Assembly: GCA_023433505.1 (NCBI GenBank)
Contig: JAEZCO010000106.1
Span: forward strand, 35,228-99,227
From: Bacillota bacterium
GTDB lineage: Bacteria > Bacillota > Clostridia > Acetivibrionales > DTU013
Length of the DNA stretch: 64,000 nucleotides
Direction of reading: 5' to 3'
Shown: positions 62,682 through 64,000 of the stretch, in pieces
Layout of the letters: the number at the start of each line of letters is the position of its first letter
Numbering within the stretch: position 1 is the stretch's first letter
Notes under the pieces: model-generated
The model's database searches: none
Told to the model about the DNA's origin: nothing
The model's input: the letters and a program-made list of their open reading frames with translations, nothing else
Position numbers and translations under genes: made by a program

Positions 62682-63791
62682 TTAAGTGTTTTCTGCAATA
62701 CCTGACACTCTGCTTGCGGAATCCCTCACAACCAGCTCAGGTACTATACTTTCCCTGATCCTATGCGCCTTGTATCTGAGCAGGTCCAATAGCCCGTTTG
62801 CCGCCTTTTCTCCCAGCTTCCTCCCCGGATGCGCAACGGAAGTCAATTTTATGTCCGAAACATTGGCCAGCTCGGAGTCATCGAAGCTTACGACCGATAT
62901 ATCTTCCGGGACCCTTTTCCCCGCTCGCCGGAACAAATCCAGAAGCCTTATTGCCGCCTGGTCGTTGTAGCACACGACGGCGGTACAGTCTCCAAGCCTT
63001 TTCAAAAGAATATCTCCTCTATTTTCTTCAAAGAGATTTTCCATATCCTCAGTAGTATACCAAACCACCGCATCCTCCGCAATAAGCAGGCCTCTGTCCC
63101 TGTATGCCCTGACAACGCCCCTGTACCGGTTGTGGCCCTGGATATCGTCAACCTTGAAGATCCCTCCGATTTTCCTGTGCCCCAATTGGAACAGATGGCT
63201 TGCAGCCATATTCCCTCCGGCTTCATCGTCTTCAACGACATAAGAATACTCCTGGCCGGGATAGTATCCGTTTATCTGCACAAAGGGAATCCCTTTTTTT
63301 ATCATATCGGTGTACAGCTTCTGGTTGGGATTGGGCAAGGCGCTTTTCGTAGGCTCGATAATAAACCCGTCAACATTTCTTTGCAGCATATTGGAAATAC
63401 ATTGGGCTTCGCGTTCGACCTTATTGTCGGTATGGCTGAGTATCAAACTATAGCCCTGGCTGCTGAGCACATTGTCAATGCTTTTAATAATGCCGGGAAA
63501 GATGTAATCATCCAGATAGGTGGTGATTACTCCGATGATTCTGCTTTTCTCTTTCCTATTGCCCTTTACACTGCTTACAAAGGTGCCGCTGCCCTGGGTC
63601 CTGTAAAGCAGGCCTTCATTGACCATCTCACCGACAGCCTGCCTTACGGTATGCCTGCTTATACTGAATCTGGCCGCCAGTTCATTCTCGGAAAAAATCT
63701 TCTGCCCGGGTTTCAACTCACCGTTTTCTATGCTGCCTTTGATAAATTCCTTCAATAAAATATATTTAGGGGTTTCAGCCGCTTTATTCAT
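62682..63791 (-). CDS. araR: Arabinose operon repressor AraR (GntR-LacI hybrid)
   Basis: 369 residues. N-terminal GntR winged helix-turn-helix (about 8-75, FSENELAARFSISRHTVRQAVGEM) fused to a LacI-type ligand domain (about 82-365), the architecture of AraR. Without arabinose it represses the ara genes; arabinose releases it. The operator at 63812-63829 lies over the start of its own transcript, so it also controls itself. Gene order araR-araB-araD-araM-galM differs from Bacillus, where araR is separate and divergent to araE. Confidence 0.93.
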   Translation of the reverse strand: MNKAAETPKYILLKEFIKGSIENGELKPGQKIFSENELAARFSISRHTVRQAVGEMVNEGLLYRTQGSGTFVSSVKGNRKEKSRIIGVITTYLDDYIFPGIIKSIDNVLSSQGYSLILSHTDNKVEREAQCISNMLQRNVDGFIIEPTKSALPNPNQKLYTDMIKKGIPFVQINGYYPGQEYSYVVEDDEAGGNMAASHLFQLGHRKIGGIFKVDDIQGHNRYRGVVRAYRDRGLLIAEDAVVWYTTEDMENLFEENRGDILLKRLGDCTAVVCYNDQAAIRLLDLFRRAGKRVPEDISVVSFDDSELANVSDIKLTSVAHPGRKLGEKAANGLLDLLRYKAHRIRESIVPELVVRDSASRVSGIAENT

Positions 63792-63811
63792 TATTCACCA
63801 TTTTCCGGTCC

Positions 63812-63829
63812 TTGTTGTACGTATAACAA
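63812..63829. promoter_or_regulatory. AraR-type operator
   Basis: Palindrome TTGTTGTACGTATAACAA, with core TTGTACGTAT close to the known AraR box (ATTTGTACGTACAAAT type). It lies between the -10 box and araR, over the expected transcript start, suitable for repression by steric block. Confidence 0.8.
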
Positions 63830-63833
63830 TTTA

Positions 63834-63862
63834 ATTTTATTTATTTTTTGCTAGAAAGTCAA
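63834..63862 (-). promoter_or_regulatory. Promoter of the arabinose operon
   Basis: Reverse strand: -35 TTGACT (63857-63862), 17-base spacer, -10 TAAAAT (63834-63839); both boxes have five of six matches. It lies directly upstream of the AraR operator. Confidence 0.75.
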
Positions 63863-63954
63863 TATGTTATTCCCCTTGAGTTTCCGTAGTTTTATCCACA
63901 GACCCCTTATTAAGCTGGTAACGTAATCAACAGATTTCAAAAAACGCCTAAAAT

Positions 63955-63975
63955 AAAAGGAATCCGCATCCTTTT
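63955..63975. terminator. Possible terminator near the right edge
   Basis: AAAAGGA-(atccgca-like loop)-TCCTTTT hairpin with T- or A-rich flanks on both sides; it may end a gene lying to the right of the window on the reverse strand. The stretch 63863-63954 shows no gene. Confidence 0.5.
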
Positions 63976-64000
63976 TGTAGTAGAATATTGGTGTCCAAAA

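Noticed and set aside
62829..63758. 309-codon open frame antisense to araR
   Set aside because: The reverse-strand araR has complete GntR and LacI domains; the antisense frame has none.
1..64000. tRNA, rRNA or CRISPR arrays
   Set aside because: No cloverleaf-like sequence with CCA end, no rRNA sequence and no regularly spaced direct repeats were noticed on reading both strands.

Overview
The window comes from a spore-forming, Gram-positive anaerobe of the class Clostridia. The signs are an SspH-type small acid-soluble spore protein, an S-layer-anchored GH18 protein, a clostridial GlgC/GlgD pair, DUF4364, a YerC-type TrpR relative, strong Gram-positive ribosome binding sites and frequent TTG/GTG starts. 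Genus cannot be fixed from the sequence alone. Base composition is intermediate over most of the window. The exception is about 23.3-29.6 kb, which is visibly A+T-rich and reads like an acquired island.

Layout. 0-3.3 kb: the 5' part of addB (runs off the left edge), a calcium-binding-type protein behind a foldable leader, and a transposase remnant next to a REP-like palindrome. 3.3-8 kb: a polar amino-acid ABC importer operon that also carries an EamA exporter, an unknown 127-aa protein and a second EamA exporter. 8-11.5 kb: glgC-glgD and a 4Fe-4S protein. 11.6-15.4 kb: a flavoprotein, a small lipoprotein, DUF4364 and an SLH/GH18 protein. 15.6-21.3 kb: a lipoprotein, then a four-gene MacAB-like export operon. 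21.7-23.2 kb: sspH and a Gfo/Idh oxidoreductase.

23.6-29.5 kb is the most unusual part. It holds a 51-aa protein resembling the N-terminus of an anti-sigma factor, an ECF sigma factor behind a near-consensus ECF promoter, a membrane anti-sigma factor, a secreted two-cysteine protein, two FtsX-like permeases, a bacteriocin-type ABC ATPase and a secreted 163-aa protein whose start overlaps the ATPase gene. It ends in an intrinsic terminator. I read it as a sigma-factor-controlled system for secreting, or resisting, a peptide or protein.

29.6-43.6 kb: thrC, a patatin-like lipase, a chemoreceptor, a TPR membrane protein, secA-folC, a YerC regulator, a GNAT-like protein and a GT21-like glycosyltransferase. 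43.8-53.4 kb: uvrB, aspartate kinase, a TVP38/DedA-type membrane protein, a second-type topoisomerase IIA pair and a LysM-CAP protein. 53.7-57.7 kb: a chemoreceptor, a split ThrE-type exporter and an HD-GYP protein. 57.8-63.9 kb: an arabinose operon araR-araB-araD-G1P dehydrogenase-galM, reading leftward from one promoter with an AraR-type operator at its start.

Five intergenic regions carry short elements with related ends (TAAGCAC at one side, GTGCTCCTAAG at the other), which look like a MITE-type family. A separate set of REP-like palindromes accompanies the transposase remnant. No tRNA, rRNA, CRISPR array or intact insertion sequence was seen.
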